Assembly (NCBI GenBank): GCA_958413765.1
Contig: CATYVH010000017.1
Location: forward strand, 1 to 34,266
Origin: an uncultured Collinsella sp.
Lineage (GTDB): Bacteria > Actinomycetota > Coriobacteriia > Coriobacteriales > Coriobacteriaceae
Reading direction: 5' to 3'
DNA length: 34,266 bases
A model generated the notes under the pieces. That model saw nothing but the letters and a program-made list of their open reading frames with translations. It searched no databases and had not been told where the DNA came from. Made by a program: the position numbers and the translations under genes. Shown in pieces: positions 8,114-16,151 of this stretch (the stretch's first letter is position 1; every line of letters starts with the position of its first letter).

Positions 8114-8262
8114 AGGTTGACCTACTCGAGGTCGTCGCCCTTGTGGCGTTAGGTCTGAAAATAATAAGAAGCCTTCGCGCTGCGGAATGATTGTGGAAAC
8201 TAAGTACGGGGACCCGCCCAAACCGTCCTGCTCAATCGCCCTTGTGGTGTTGGGGCTGAAAG
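8076..8262. repeat. Imperfect tandem duplication
   Basis: About 85 bp from 8076 (CTGCGGAAAGATTGGAGAAC onward) recur, diverged, from about 8174 (CTGCGGAATGATTGTGGAAAC onward). Both units end in a near-identical block TCGCCCTTGTGG followed by a GTT.GG.CTGAAA pattern. No reading frame is conserved between the copies. The remaining spacer up to 8277 shows no gene. Confidence 0.55.
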
Positions 8263-8277
8263 GGTGGGACGCGTGGG

Positions 8278-8901
8278 TTATTTGGTTGTTAGGGTTAGCA
8301 GGTCGTTGGGGGTTTTGAGGTTGTAGGTGGCGTTTGGGATATCTTGGTGTGATCCCCATGCTGCTCGGGCAAAACTGACCCCTGCTGAAGTTGCGCACTG
8401 TTCGTCGTAGACGGTGTCGCCAACGTAGACGACGTTGCCAGGATTCGCGCCCGCACGTCGGAGATATTCGAGCATGGGTGCGGGTGCGGGTTTATGTTCG
8501 GTTGTGTCTTCGACAAGGATGATGTGCTCAAAATACTTATCGAAACCAAGGGGTGCAATTTCTTTTGCGTATTCGTCGCGCGCACGTGAGGAGACGATGC
8601 CAAGTTTGCAGCCGCTATCGGCGAGTGTTGCGATGACTTCAAGCAAACCTGGAAACACGCTGATGGTGCTTTTAAAGCTGGCGGCAACTTGGCACCAGCG
8701 ATCCAACGTTGCCTGCGAGTAGATCCCAAGTTTCTCAAGGGCATCCTTGCCGGGTATGCCGAGGGCAAAGTCAAGCTCGTGTCGGGGAAGCGTTTTGCTG
8801 GTCTCTTCTTGGACAATCTGGACAAGCGATGACAGAACGCTTTCTTCTGTATCTGCCAATGTCCCATCAACGTCAAACACGATATAGTCAAAGTACTTCA
8901 T
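8278..8901 (-). CDS. HAD-superfamily hydrolase, phosphoglycolate phosphatase-like
   Basis: The 207-aa protein carries the HAD motifs in order: FDVDGTLADTEE (motif I, nucleophile and acid aspartates), GIVSSRA (motif II serine), the lysine in EHKPAPAPML (motif III) and YVGDTVYDEQCA (motif IV). A helical cap lies between motifs I and II. It probably dephosphorylates a small metabolite; the substrate cannot be inferred. The start at 8901 is preceded by AGGAG at 7 nt; an in-frame ATG six codons upstream lacks this. It lies 56 bp after the AraC-type regulator on the same strand and may share its transcript. Confidence 0.85.
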   Translation of the reverse strand: MKYFDYIVFDVDGTLADTEESVLSSLVQIVQEETSKTLPRHELDFALGIPGKDALEKLGIYSQATLDRWCQVAASFKSTISVFPGLLEVIATLADSGCKLGIVSSRARDEYAKEIAPLGFDKYFEHIILVEDTTEHKPAPAPMLEYLRRAGANPGNVVYVGDTVYDEQCATSAGVSFARAAWGSHQDIPNATYNLKTPNDLLTLTTK

Positions 8902-8957
8902 ATAGTAGCTCCTATCCATTGTTTGCCTGCAAGTTTGATGCAGTGACAGAAGAAGGG

Positions 8958-9896
8958 CTAGCGGGATTTCTGCCTGGTACTATCGAGATTCTGCCTCGCT
9001 GCTCGATAGCTCGAAGGAGTGCATCCCATTTGTTCTTTAAATACCTGGCCAAGATGGCTTGCTGTCGCAAAGCCGCATTGGCGCGCGACTGTCTGGACCG
9101 TTCGCGTGGTGTGTGCCAAAAGTTCGCAAGCACGGTTTACGCGGTATGCGCGCAGATATGCCGCCGGGGTCATTCCTGCGCAAGCTTCGATAATGCGGTA
9201 ACACTCTCTTTCGCTTACGCCGGCTGCAGATGCTATCTGGGGCACATCTATAGTGGCTGCATAGTTTGCGCGGATATAGTCCAGGATTGCCTTGAACTGT
9301 ACGTCGCGGTTGGTCATCCAAGAGGCGTTGTCGGAGGAAAAGAGCGGTTCGGCCTTGGCGTAAATCTGAATCCAGAGCTCTGACAAGCTATTCCGAAGCG
9401 CCATCTCGTTCTGCGGCCGTTGAAGGTCGTGGTTAAAGGAACTCTTTAGCAAATCGATAAAGGGCATATCGTCGGGGTTGGTGGGCGACCATTTGAGCAC
9501 ATCGACGCCTCGACATTGAAGTAATGGATTGATGTAGCGCTTTTGGAGACGTCCCGCGGGATCGCCGAGCATCGACGGCTGAAAGATATGCAGCATTTGA
9601 ATGGCTGGCGCCGAATTGGGTGATTGCAGCGTGCTGTGCAAAACGCCGCCGTTGATAAAGCCGGCGGACCCTTCCTCAAAGCGTACGTGCTCATGAGCCG
9701 CGCGCGTTCGATAGTCAATCGCTCCCTGCTCCATGTAGAAAAGCTCGACTTCGGAATGCCAGTGCCAGGGGACGGAATTGCCCGGATAGCGAGCGAATTC
9801 TGCGCGTTCGGCAATATAGGGCCAGTCTTCGGCGGTCTCGGGAAACGCTTCCTCGCGTCCTCCGCGGTGCAATTCTATGTGATCCATGTTTCGCAT
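8958..9896 (-). CDS. AraC-family regulator with N-terminal cupin domain
   Basis: The 312-aa protein begins with a cupin-type sensor (VPWHWHSEVELFYMEQG and GGVLHSTLQS, about residues 40-95). It ends with two AraC helix-turn-helix motifs: IDVPQIASAAGVSERECYRI and the more conserved VARQCGFATASHLGQVFKEQ followed by GCTPSSYR. Such proteins usually activate sugar or glycoside genes. The only clear downstream partner on the strand is the HAD hydrolase. No good ribosome site precedes the start, but a TATACT box lies only 6 nt before the ATG at 9896, which could mean a leaderless transcript. MDHIELH (ATG at 9887) is an alternative start. Confidence 0.9.
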   Translation of the reverse strand: MRNMDHIELHRGGREEAFPETAEDWPYIAERAEFARYPGNSVPWHWHSEVELFYMEQGAIDYRTRAAHEHVRFEEGSAGFINGGVLHSTLQSPNSAPAIQMLHIFQPSMLGDPAGRLQKRYINPLLQCRGVDVLKWSPTNPDDMPFIDLLKSSFNHDLQRPQNEMALRNSLSELWIQIYAKAEPLFSSDNASWMTNRDVQFKAILDYIRANYAATIDVPQIASAAGVSERECYRIIEACAGMTPAAYLRAYRVNRACELLAHTTRTVQTVARQCGFATASHLGQVFKEQMGCTPSSYRAARQNLDSTRQKSR

Positions 9897-9921
9897 GGCA
9901 TCAGTATAAAGCGCGATGGGC

Positions 9922-10131
9922 TTAGATTGCTCTTGCCTGTTCGGGGAACGCCTTGTCTAGGGATGCTTGGAGCCTTTCGAACGATGCTCGCAAGTTGTGG
10001 CTCTGGTCGGTTGAGCGTTTGGCTTTTGTGGTGGGGGAGTCGAGGAGGCCGTTTCTCTGTGTCGGGGGGAAGGAGAAAAGGTCTGCATGATTTAGGGATG
10101 GCTGCTGTGCTGCGCCGTTGGAAGAATGCAT
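9922..10131 (-). CDS. Possible small protein, 69 aa, unknown
   Basis: This ORF begins two bases after the stop of the preceding 44-aa ORF (TAAGCATG), with GAGGAGG about 11 nt before its ATG. The C-terminal third (LRASFERLQASLDKAFPEQA) looks like an amphipathic helix, while the N-terminal part is low in hydrophobicity and unlike any family known to me. Base composition is less GC3-biased than neighbours, so it could be a decayed remnant or spurious. It lies between the Vsr fusion and the AraC-type regulator, on the same strand. Confidence 0.3.
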   Translation of the reverse strand: MHSSNGAAQQPSLNHADLFSFPPTQRNGLLDSPTTKAKRSTDQSHNLRASFERLQASLDKAFPEQARAI

Positions 10132-10133
10132 GC

Positions 10134-10268
10134 TTATGCGGCCTCCTCGATGTCCACCAAAAGATTGCGCACGGGGTGTGCTGCTAGGTCCCGTGCGCTG
10201 GCAGTATTATGCCGCGGTTGCTGCAAAGAAGCGCTAAAGAAAGGCTTAACCTGGTTTGGTGTAACCAT
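10134..10268 (-). CDS. Possible small protein, 44 aa, unknown
   Basis: ATG at 10268 opens a 44-codon frame ending HPVRNLLVDIEEAA at 10136-10134. The end of this ORF contains the GAGGAGG that would serve the next small ORF, which suggests coupling of the two. The ATG overlaps an AAACCGCAGGTCA motif that recurs elsewhere in the window. No domain or homologue is recognised and no strong ribosome site precedes it. It may also be the surviving end of a larger decayed gene. Confidence 0.28.
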   Translation of the reverse strand: MVTPNQVKPFFSASLQQPRHNTASARDLAAHPVRNLLVDIEEAA

Positions 10269-10384
10269 GAAACCGCAGGTCAAGGCTATTGAGTAACACT
10301 TTTGAAAGGTTTTGAGCTTAAGGGCTTTCTAAGGTTTGTGGCTTAGACGTGGCGCGGACGTGCGGAGCGTGTGAATGCTCGCTG

Positions 10385-11374
10385 TTAGCGTTGCGGTGCC
10401 GCGGCACGCACCTGCTCGATGACCTTTTCCATCGTGGCGTCGATGCGGTCTTTTTTGAGCTCGCATTCCCAGATGGTTATGGGCGTCCAGCCCATTTGGG
10501 TAAGCGCGGTGATGGCGGCTCGGTCGCGCTCGACGTTGCGGCGGAACTTTGCCTCCCAAAACTCAACGTTGCGCTTGGGCTGGCTGGGATTGCACTTGGG
10601 GCAGCGGTGCCAAAAACAGCCGTTGACGAAGATGGCGATCTTGCGGCCAGGGAAGGCGATGTCGGGCTTGCCGGGAACCTTCCATTCCAAACGATAACCC
10701 GTAAGGCCCGCGGCGCGCAGGCGTTGTCGTACGAGCAGCTCGGGCTTGGTGTTGGCGCGCTTGTTGCCCTTCATGGACTTTTTGATGGCGGCGCGACGGC
10801 GGACCAGTTCGCGCTCGTCAGCGGAGAGGTCCGAGGTATCGATGCCGTCCAGCAGGCCGGGCTTGGAGCGCTTTTTGCTGCGGCGTTTGGTTTTGCGCTT
10901 GGATTTGGCGGCAGGCTCGTCAGCCGTGGCGGTCTCGGCGTCGTTGGTGCTGCCGTTGGCCTCTAGCCGGTCTTCCTTTAGCTCAATCAGTGCATCGATG
11001 AGCCCCTTGTCGGCGGGCATCCACTCCACCGTGGCAAGCGAGGTGCGTGGAATCCAGCGGATATCGAGTTGACGGTCATGCTTCTGGGGCTCATCGGACT
11101 CTTTAGCCAGCGAGCAGTAGTAGCACTCCATGGAGAGATGAAAATCGGGGTAGTCATACTCAACGGTGTAGAAATCGCGCAGGTTGGTGACTTTGACCTG
11201 CATCTCTTCCATAAGCTCGCGGCGCACGGCGTCTTCGGGCGTCTCGCCGCGCATGAGCTTGCCACCGGGGAACTCCCAAAGTCCCTGCATGTCGCCGTAG
11301 CCGCGCTGCACGGCAAGCAGCTCGTCAGATCCATCCTTGCGAATGATCCCAGCGGCAACATGAACAGTCTTCAA
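10385..11374 (-). CDS. vsr: NUDIX (MutT-like) hydrolase fused to Vsr-type mismatch endonuclease
   Basis: The single 329-aa frame joins two DNA-integrity enzymes. Residues 1-130 are a NUDIX domain with the box GGKLMRGETPEDAVRRELME, as in MutT proteins that hydrolyse oxidised dNTPs. A charged linker (about residues 135-200, rich in K and R, including KRKTKRRSKKRSK) leads to a very-short-patch-repair endonuclease domain: NTKPELLVRQRLRAAGLTGY, PGKPDIAFP (catalytic Asp), FVNGCFWHRCPKC (catalytic His and zinc cysteines), then FWEAKFRRNVERD and MGWTPITIWEC. The position of E. coli His64 is Asn here, which I recall as common in actinobacterial Vsr. No Dcm-type cytosine methyltransferase, the usual Vsr partner, lies in the window. 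There is no frameshift or stop at the junction. Divergent from the ABC transporter. Confidence 0.9.
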   Translation of the reverse strand: MKTVHVAAGIIRKDGSDELLAVQRGYGDMQGLWEFPGGKLMRGETPEDAVRRELMEEMQVKVTNLRDFYTVEYDYPDFHLSMECYYCSLAKESDEPQKHDRQLDIRWIPRTSLATVEWMPADKGLIDALIELKEDRLEANGSTNDAETATADEPAAKSKRKTKRRSKKRSKPGLLDGIDTSDLSADERELVRRRAAIKKSMKGNKRANTKPELLVRQRLRAAGLTGYRLEWKVPGKPDIAFPGRKIAIFVNGCFWHRCPKCNPSQPKRNVEFWEAKFRRNVERDRAAITALTQMGWTPITIWECELKKDRIDATMEKVIEQVRAAAPQR

Positions 11375-11514
11375 CAGGAGTCCTCTCTCAACATCAAAAC
11401 GTTCCCTGCACTACCTTACACAACGGTAAGTCAAGCGTAAGCCATATCGATGGTAGCCGACTCGGCTCCCTGCGACTATAGATGCCGTAGACTAATCGCA
11501 AGAAAGGACTCGGT

Positions 11515-12300
11515 ATGCAAACCACGCACATGGCGACCCCGGTACTGGAGGTCGCGCATCTCGAAAAGGTATATGGAGCGCTGGGCAACGTGACCCGCGC
11601 GCTCAACGACGTCAGCTTTACCGTCAACCGCGGCGAATTCGTTGGCATCATGGGTGCCTCGGGCTCGGGCAAGTCGACGCTGCTCAACTGCGTGTCGACC
11701 ATCGATGCCGCCACGAGCGGCACCATCCGCATCAACGGCCAGGATGTGACGCGCATGAAGCAGGCCAAGCTTTCGCAGTTCCGCCGCGAGGAGCTCGGCT
11801 TTATCTTCCAGGACTCCAACCTGCTCGATACGCTCACGGCGCGCGAGAACATCGCCCTGCCGCTTACCATCGCCCGCACAAACTCGGCGGAGATCTCGAC
11901 CCGCGTGCAGGATGTGGCCGCGCGCCTGTCCATTAGCCAGGTGCTCGATAAGTACCCCTACCAGATGTCCGGCGGCCAGCAGCAGCGCGTTGCCGCGGCT
12001 CGCGCGCTCGTCACCGACCCCACTATGATCATGGCCGACGAGCCCACCGGCGCCCTCGATTCCAAGAGCGCCCGCCTGCTGCTCGAGAGCCTAGAGGCCC
12101 TCAACCGCCGCCTGCGCGCCACGGTGCTCATGGTCACGCACGACAGCTTTGCTGCCAGCTACACGAGCCGTGTGCTGTTTATCCGCGACGGCAAGATCTT
12201 TACCGAGCTGCGCCGCGGCGACACCGACCGCCGAGAGTTCTTCGACCGCATTATGGAGGTCGTTGCCATGATGGGCGGTGAGGGCTCCGATGCTCTGTAA
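11515..12300 (+). CDS. ABC transporter ATP-binding protein, BceA/MacB type
   Basis: The 261-aa protein has every element of an ABC ATPase: Walker A GASGSGKST, Q-loop in GFIFQDSNLLD, signature MSGGQQQR, Walker B MIMADEPTGALD and the switch histidine in VLMVTHD. The order and the SNLLDTLTARENIALPL segment match ATPases paired with BceB-type permeases, which act in antimicrobial-peptide sensing, release from lipid II intermediates, and resistance. AAAGGA precedes the ATG. Its stop overlaps the permease start (ATGCTCTGTAA), so the two are translationally coupled. Confidence 0.92.
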   Translation: MQTTHMATPVLEVAHLEKVYGALGNVTRALNDVSFTVNRGEFVGIMGASGSGKSTLLNCVSTIDAATSGTIRINGQDVTRMKQAKLSQFRREELGFIFQDSNLLDTLTARENIALPLTIARTNSAEISTRVQDVAARLSISQVLDKYPYQMSGGQQQRVAAARALVTDPTMIMADEPTGALDSKSARLLLESLEALNRRLRATVLMVTHDSFAASYTSRVLFIRDGKIFTELRRGDTDRREFFDRIMEVVAMMGGEGSDAL

Positions 12301-14527
12301 ACTCGCTTGGGGCAACGTCCGCCGCGCCGGCCGCGACTACCTCGTCTACTTGCTGACGCTCACCTTGGGCGTCACCGTTTTCTATGCCTTTAACACCGTT
12401 TCGATGCAGGTCGACATTGCCGGCATCGATGAAGAGGGCTTGGCGCAGGTTATGGGCAGCATGCTCGGCTACCTGACGTACTTTTTGGCCGGTGTCATGG
12501 CCTTTTTGATGGTGTACGCCAATAACTTCATCATGAAACGCCGTAAGAAGGAGTTTGGCCTGTACCAGGTGCTCGGCATGGGGCGCGGGCGCGTCGCCAC
12601 GATCATGGCGCTCGAGACCGTGATAGTATCGGTCGTGGCCTTTGTCGTCGGCATTGTGCTGGGTGTGGGACTCTCCCAGCTCATGACATTCTTTACGGCC
12701 TCGCTCTTTAAGACACAGATCGCCAATTTTCACTTCTTCTTCTCGGTGCATGCGTTCAACCTGACCCTTGCCTGCATGCTCGTGATGTTCGTACTCACGT
12801 TACTGCTGAACCTGCGCGCCGTTCGTCGCACTAAGCTCATTGAGCTCATGGGTGCCGAGCGTCGCAACGAGAGCATCAAGACGCGCAATCCCTGGATCGC
12901 GATTGCCATCTTTGCCGTGGGCGTGGTGCTGGTGGGTGTGGCCTATTACCGTCTGCTACGTGATGGGTTCCCGCTAACCGCGACGGACAGCAAGCTGCAA
13001 GAGGCCATGAACCAGTTTGGCATTACGACCGCTATGGTTACCGTGGGCACCTTTGCCCTGTTCTGGGGACTCTCGGGCATGCTTATCAAGCTGTTGCAGA
13101 GCCTGCACAGCGTGTATTGGCGCGGCCTCAATATGTTTACCGTGCGTCAGCTTTCGGCCAAGGTCAATACGGTGTGCTTTTCGATGGGCGTCATCGCGAT
13201 GATTCTGTTTTTGGCCATTACCTCGGTGACCTGCGGTATGTCGATTGCCAACGTGATGAACGAAAACCTGGAGCGCTATAACCCTGTTGACGTGTCTCAG
13301 ACGTATGTCTATTACACGCCCGAAACGCTCGACTACTACAAGGAGTATGTCAATCCGTCTGAGGCCGATTGCATGGTGCTGGCCGATGCAACGGTCGATT
13401 TGTACGCTGCATGGCATGGCGATCGTAAAGATCCCGATAACGTTGCAGACGTTATTAAGGGCAAGTCGGCGGACAACAACGACGAGACCGGCAAGAAGGT
13501 CAATATCGCCGATGTTGCCGGTGAGCATGTGCAGATCGATTCGTATCTGAGTTACCCGCTTGGCGGCTCGGGCCCCTCGGTGGTGGCGGGTGAGATGTGC
13601 AAGGCCATGGGCGAAAAGCTTCCCAAGGCGCTCGAGGGAAGCAACGCCGATGCGATGGGTCTGTATGTGACGCCGGCGAGCCAGTACAACAAACTGCGCC
13701 AGATGATGGGCGAGGAGCCGGTGAGCATTGGCCGCGACCAGTATCTGCTCACGTGTGATATGGGCGGCGAGCTGGGCGACCTGTACACCAAATATATGGC
13801 CGGCGGCCATACCCTCACCTTGGGCGGGCATGAGCTCAAGCCCGCAACCGATAAGTCGGACGAGGACACGGCGGCCATCGCCAACTCGGCGATGGGCAGC
13901 AATCCCGGTACCGTGGTCGTAGCCGATGAGCTGCTGTCCCAGCTTAATCTGCAACCGTATTCCAGTAATCTGCTCGTTAATTACAAACAGGGTATGGATA
14001 CGACCGAGGCAGACGAGAGCATTAAATACACCTTGCTCGATAATCTGCTCGTTGACGGCAAGGAGCCGGGGTCGTGGGGAGTCTTCATCACGCGTTCCGA
14101 GATGTACACGCAAGCAGCGCAGATGAACGGCATGATTAGCTATCTGGCCATCTACATTGGCTTTGTACTGGTCGTTGCGTGCGCGGCGATTCTGTCGATC
14201 CAGCAGCTCTCCAATGTGGCCGATGGCAGCCGCAGCTATCGTGTGCTGGCGCAGATTGGCTGTGACGACCGTCAGATCCGGCATTCGGTGATGGCGCAGC
14301 AAGCGGTGTTCTTCCTGTTCCCGCTGGCAGTGGGCTTGGCGCACTCCTTTGTGGCGCTCAAGGTGATCATCGAGCTGGTGAGCGTATTCGGCGATATGAG
14401 CATCGCCGGCACCGTGGGCCTCACCTGTGCAATCTTCCTGGCAGCATACGGTGGCTACTTCCTGGTGACCTACCTCATGAGCGCCGGCATGGTACAAGCT
14501 GCCATCGCCACCCGCTACAGCGAGTAA
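12290..14527 (+). CDS. BceB-like ABC transporter permease (FtsX family)
   Basis: The 745-aa membrane protein begins MLCKLAWGNVRRAGRDYLVYLLT, typical of BceB-type permeases. It shows a first hydrophobic helix near residues 18-38, FtsX-like helix groups up to about residue 320, a large extracellular domain (roughly residues 330-600, rich in Tyr and Asp) and a C-terminal group of four helices. It is longer than Bacillus BceB (about 650 aa), mostly because of the external domain. Start 12290 overlaps the ATPase stop; an upstream in-frame ATG at 12278 is less likely. The expected partner BceRS two-component system is absent from this window, so regulation and substrate are open. Confidence 0.88.
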   Translation: MLCKLAWGNVRRAGRDYLVYLLTLTLGVTVFYAFNTVSMQVDIAGIDEEGLAQVMGSMLGYLTYFLAGVMAFLMVYANNFIMKRRKKEFGLYQVLGMGRGRVATIMALETVIVSVVAFVVGIVLGVGLSQLMTFFTASLFKTQIANFHFFFSVHAFNLTLACMLVMFVLTLLLNLRAVRRTKLIELMGAERRNESIKTRNPWIAIAIFAVGVVLVGVAYYRLLRDGFPLTATDSKLQEAMNQFGITTAMVTVGTFALFWGLSGMLIKLLQSLHSVYWRGLNMFTVRQLSAKVNTVCFSMGVIAMILFLAITSVTCGMSIANVMNENLERYNPVDVSQTYVYYTPETLDYYKEYVNPSEADCMVLADATVDLYAAWHGDRKDPDNVADVIKGKSADNNDETGKKVNIADVAGEHVQIDSYLSYPLGGSGPSVVAGEMCKAMGEKLPKALEGSNADAMGLYVTPASQYNKLRQMMGEEPVSIGRDQYLLTCDMGGELGDLYTKYMAGGHTLTLGGHELKPATDKSDEDTAAIANSAMGSNPGTVVVADELLSQLNLQPYSSNLLVNYKQGMDTTEADESIKYTLLDNLLVDGKEPGSWGVFITRSEMYTQAAQMNGMISYLAIYIGFVLVVACAAILSIQQLSNVADGSRSYRVLAQIGCDDRQIRHSVMAQQAVFFLFPLAVGLAHSFVALKVIIELVSVFGDMSIAGTVGLTCAIFLAAYGGYFLVTYLMSAGMVQAAIATRYSE

Positions 14528-14566
14528 CAAGCGGGGCAAAATCGTCGCAAAACCAGTGCGAACAAC

Positions 14567-14606
14567 CGCCGCGAAGGGAGTCCAGCCCCCTTCGCGGCGT
14601 TTTTTG
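14567..14606 (+). terminator. Terminator of the BceAB-like operon
   Basis: CGCCGCGAAGGG (14567-14578) pairs perfectly with 14588-14599, followed by TTTTTTG, 40 bp after the permease stop. Confidence 0.88.
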
Positions 14607-14627
14607 TCTGACTGATGAGTCTCAAGG

Positions 14628-14850
14628 CCAAGTGAGTAGACTTTTTTGGATCTGTCGAGCACATCGCGGGTGGCGCCCAATAAAACCGCAGGTCAGAACT
14701 GTGGCGTTTTGAGGTGTGCTTGGCATCCCGCCAAAAGCCTACTCACTTGGTTTTACTGCTAGAAAACCGCCGCGAGGGAAAGTAGCTCCCTCGCGGCGGT
14801 TTTGGCGTTTGCCCAGATAAAACCTGCCAAAATAAACCTGCCCCTTTTTG
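14628..14850. repeat. Dispersed composite repeat, copy A
   Basis: Three parts follow one another. First, an inverted-repeat block with perfect 12-bp ends CCAAGTGAGTAG (14628-14639) and its complement at 14739-14750, containing AATAAAACCGCAGGTCAGA. Second, a 16-bp perfect hairpin (14763-14778 with 14788-14803). Third, the module TTTGCCCAGATAAAACCTG..AATAAACCTG. The same order recurs at 28602-28820 with about 80% identity by eye, and the last module again at 31078-31132. Confidence 0.8.
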
Positions 14851-14855
14851 ATAGG

Positions 14856-15821
14856 TTATCGTTTCCAAAAGTGGAGGATCAGGGTCGTGCGGTTTTGCTG
14901 CTCGGTTTTGACCAGGATGTTGTGGATGTGGGTCTTGACGGTGCCCACGGCAAGGAATAGCTCGTCAGCGATCTCTTGGTTCGATTTGCCCAGTACGACC
15001 AGACGCATAACTTCGGTCTCACGGTTGGAGAGCTTGTAGGCGTTGCGATAGAAGGGCATCTGCTCTTCGATGTGTCGATCAAGATCGCTGACGTTCTTTT
15101 CCTCGGGTGCCTCCTGCATGCGAATCGAAAGCACGTGGTAGGAGTAGATGATCAGCAGAATCGCAAAGTAGCAGGCAAAGACGTTTTCGCTAAAGTTGCG
15201 CTCGGACAGATATAGTTGCAGCCAAGAGGGCGCCAGACTCATGGGGACAATCAGAATGTTGTAGAAATCCTCGGCAACGATGCAACCGACCAGAATAGCG
15301 CCGATAATCAGGTGCTTTCGTTGGTTGTTAACGCGTGCCTTCAGTTCGACTTGTGTGCTCTTGCGTGCCGTCCAAAAGATATATAGCCCCACGAAAACAA
15401 GGAATACCTGACGCATCGTGTAGTAGAGCCATTGATGAATGGGGCCGTAGGGGACAGCGACGATAATCAGCAGCTCGCTCAGCAAGAACGTTGCGACGGG
15501 AATGACAAACTGCTTTTTTGAATGCTTGTCGAGCAAATCCATGGCAATGAGCCAAATAAAAGCCTGCGAAGCGGTCGCCACAAAGGTCCGCAACACAGGC
15601 ATGGTAATTGAGTAATAGTCGCTGGCCGGAAAACTCTGGTTTTGCAGCGTGTATTCAAAAAAGAAAATCTCGGTCATCTCGATGGCATAGCAGATAAATA
15701 CGCCGCTGCCATAGATAAAGAAGCGTCGACGAGATGAGGCATAGGCGGCAAGCGAGAGCACAGCCGTCACAATACAGATCACGAGTATCGCTAGGGTATA
15801 GAAGAACATCAGGGTGTTCAT
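14856..15821 (-). CDS. Membrane LuxR-family regulator with seven-helix N-terminal domain (copy 1)
   Basis: The 321-aa protein has about seven hydrophobic helices in residues 1-235 and a C-terminal LuxR helix-turn-helix (LSNRETEVMRLVVLGKSNQEIA, then VGTVKTHIHNIL), so it is a membrane-bound one-component regulator. It shares two motifs with the paralogue at 22715-23707: VAEDFYNIL (there IAEDTYMIL) in the sixth helix region and LYLSERNFSENV (there WYLSERNISENV) before the last helix. These may form the signal-sensing site. It is divergent from ptcA with a 330-bp spacer, so control of the agmatine genes is inferred; agmatine or putrescine is a plausible but unproven ligand. Confidence 0.88.
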   Translation of the reverse strand: MNTLMFFYTLAILVICIVTAVLSLAAYASSRRRFFIYGSGVFICYAIEMTEIFFFEYTLQNQSFPASDYYSITMPVLRTFVATASQAFIWLIAMDLLDKHSKKQFVIPVATFLLSELLIIVAVPYGPIHQWLYYTMRQVFLVFVGLYIFWTARKSTQVELKARVNNQRKHLIIGAILVGCIVAEDFYNILIVPMSLAPSWLQLYLSERNFSENVFACYFAILLIIYSYHVLSIRMQEAPEEKNVSDLDRHIEEQMPFYRNAYKLSNRETEVMRLVVLGKSNQEIADELFLAVGTVKTHIHNILVKTEQQNRTTLILHFWKR

Positions 15822-15938
15822 CTGTCACCGTCCCATCTCATTTATTCTATGGCCGAGCCCTGTATACCTTGTGGGATATAGACGTCTCAACCCTTCGTTT
15901 CATTGCGGATTAGGCGCCGAGATACAGCATAGCCGTAT

Positions 15939-15950
15939 ACCGTTCGCGGT
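15939..15950. promoter_or_regulatory. ACCG-N4-CGGT palindrome upstream of ptcA
   Basis: ACCGTTCGCGGT is a perfect palindrome around a 4-nt centre in the spacer between the membrane LuxR gene and ptcA. A second ACCG-N4-CGGT site lies at 23828-23839, just after the second membrane LuxR gene. A related half-site ACCGTTCACGG occurs on the minus strand near 16020-16030. It is a candidate LuxR operator. Confidence 0.45.
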
Positions 15951-15963
15951 TCTAGATGGTAAA

Positions 15964-16010
15964 CCCCCTGTAAACTCTTGACCTGCGGGTTTATATTGGT
16001 TTAGAGGGGG
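15964..16010 (+). promoter_or_regulatory. Promoter-region palindrome before ptcA
   Basis: CCCCCT (15964-15969) pairs with AGGGGG (16005-16010), and TAAAC (15971-15975) with GTTTA (15989-15993). They enclose TTGACCTGCGG, a -35-like hexamer overlapping the recurring AAAC(C)CGCAGGTCA motif. No convincing -10 box was identified at 17 bp. The rest of the 330-bp spacer holds no independent gene; an in-frame extension of ptcA from 16071 (MMVLSTRG..) is treated as leader. Confidence 0.4.
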
Positions 16011-16151
16011 TGTAACTCCGTGAACGGTCTTTAATCCCGAATAAACTAGGTAAAAATTGCATACGGGTGAATGATGGTCTTGTCAACACGAGGCGTGATG
16101 TACGAGCGCCTCATAGTAATAGTCGGCAAGACCGGCGGAAAGGAAATCGAC

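Noticed and set aside
7832..8398. 188-codon frame on the minus strand across the aldolase-HAD spacer
   Set aside because: It runs through the nested palindrome and tandem duplication and into the end of the aldolase gene; no domain is visible.
12974..14680. 568-codon open frame opposite the BceB-like permease
   Set aside because: Antisense shadow; Arg/His-rich translation without domain features, and the sense strand encodes an obvious permease.
16071..16151. N-terminal extension of putrescine carbamoyltransferase
   Set aside because: The family starts close to the methionine at 16152, which has AAAGGA upstream; the extension is better seen as leader sequence.
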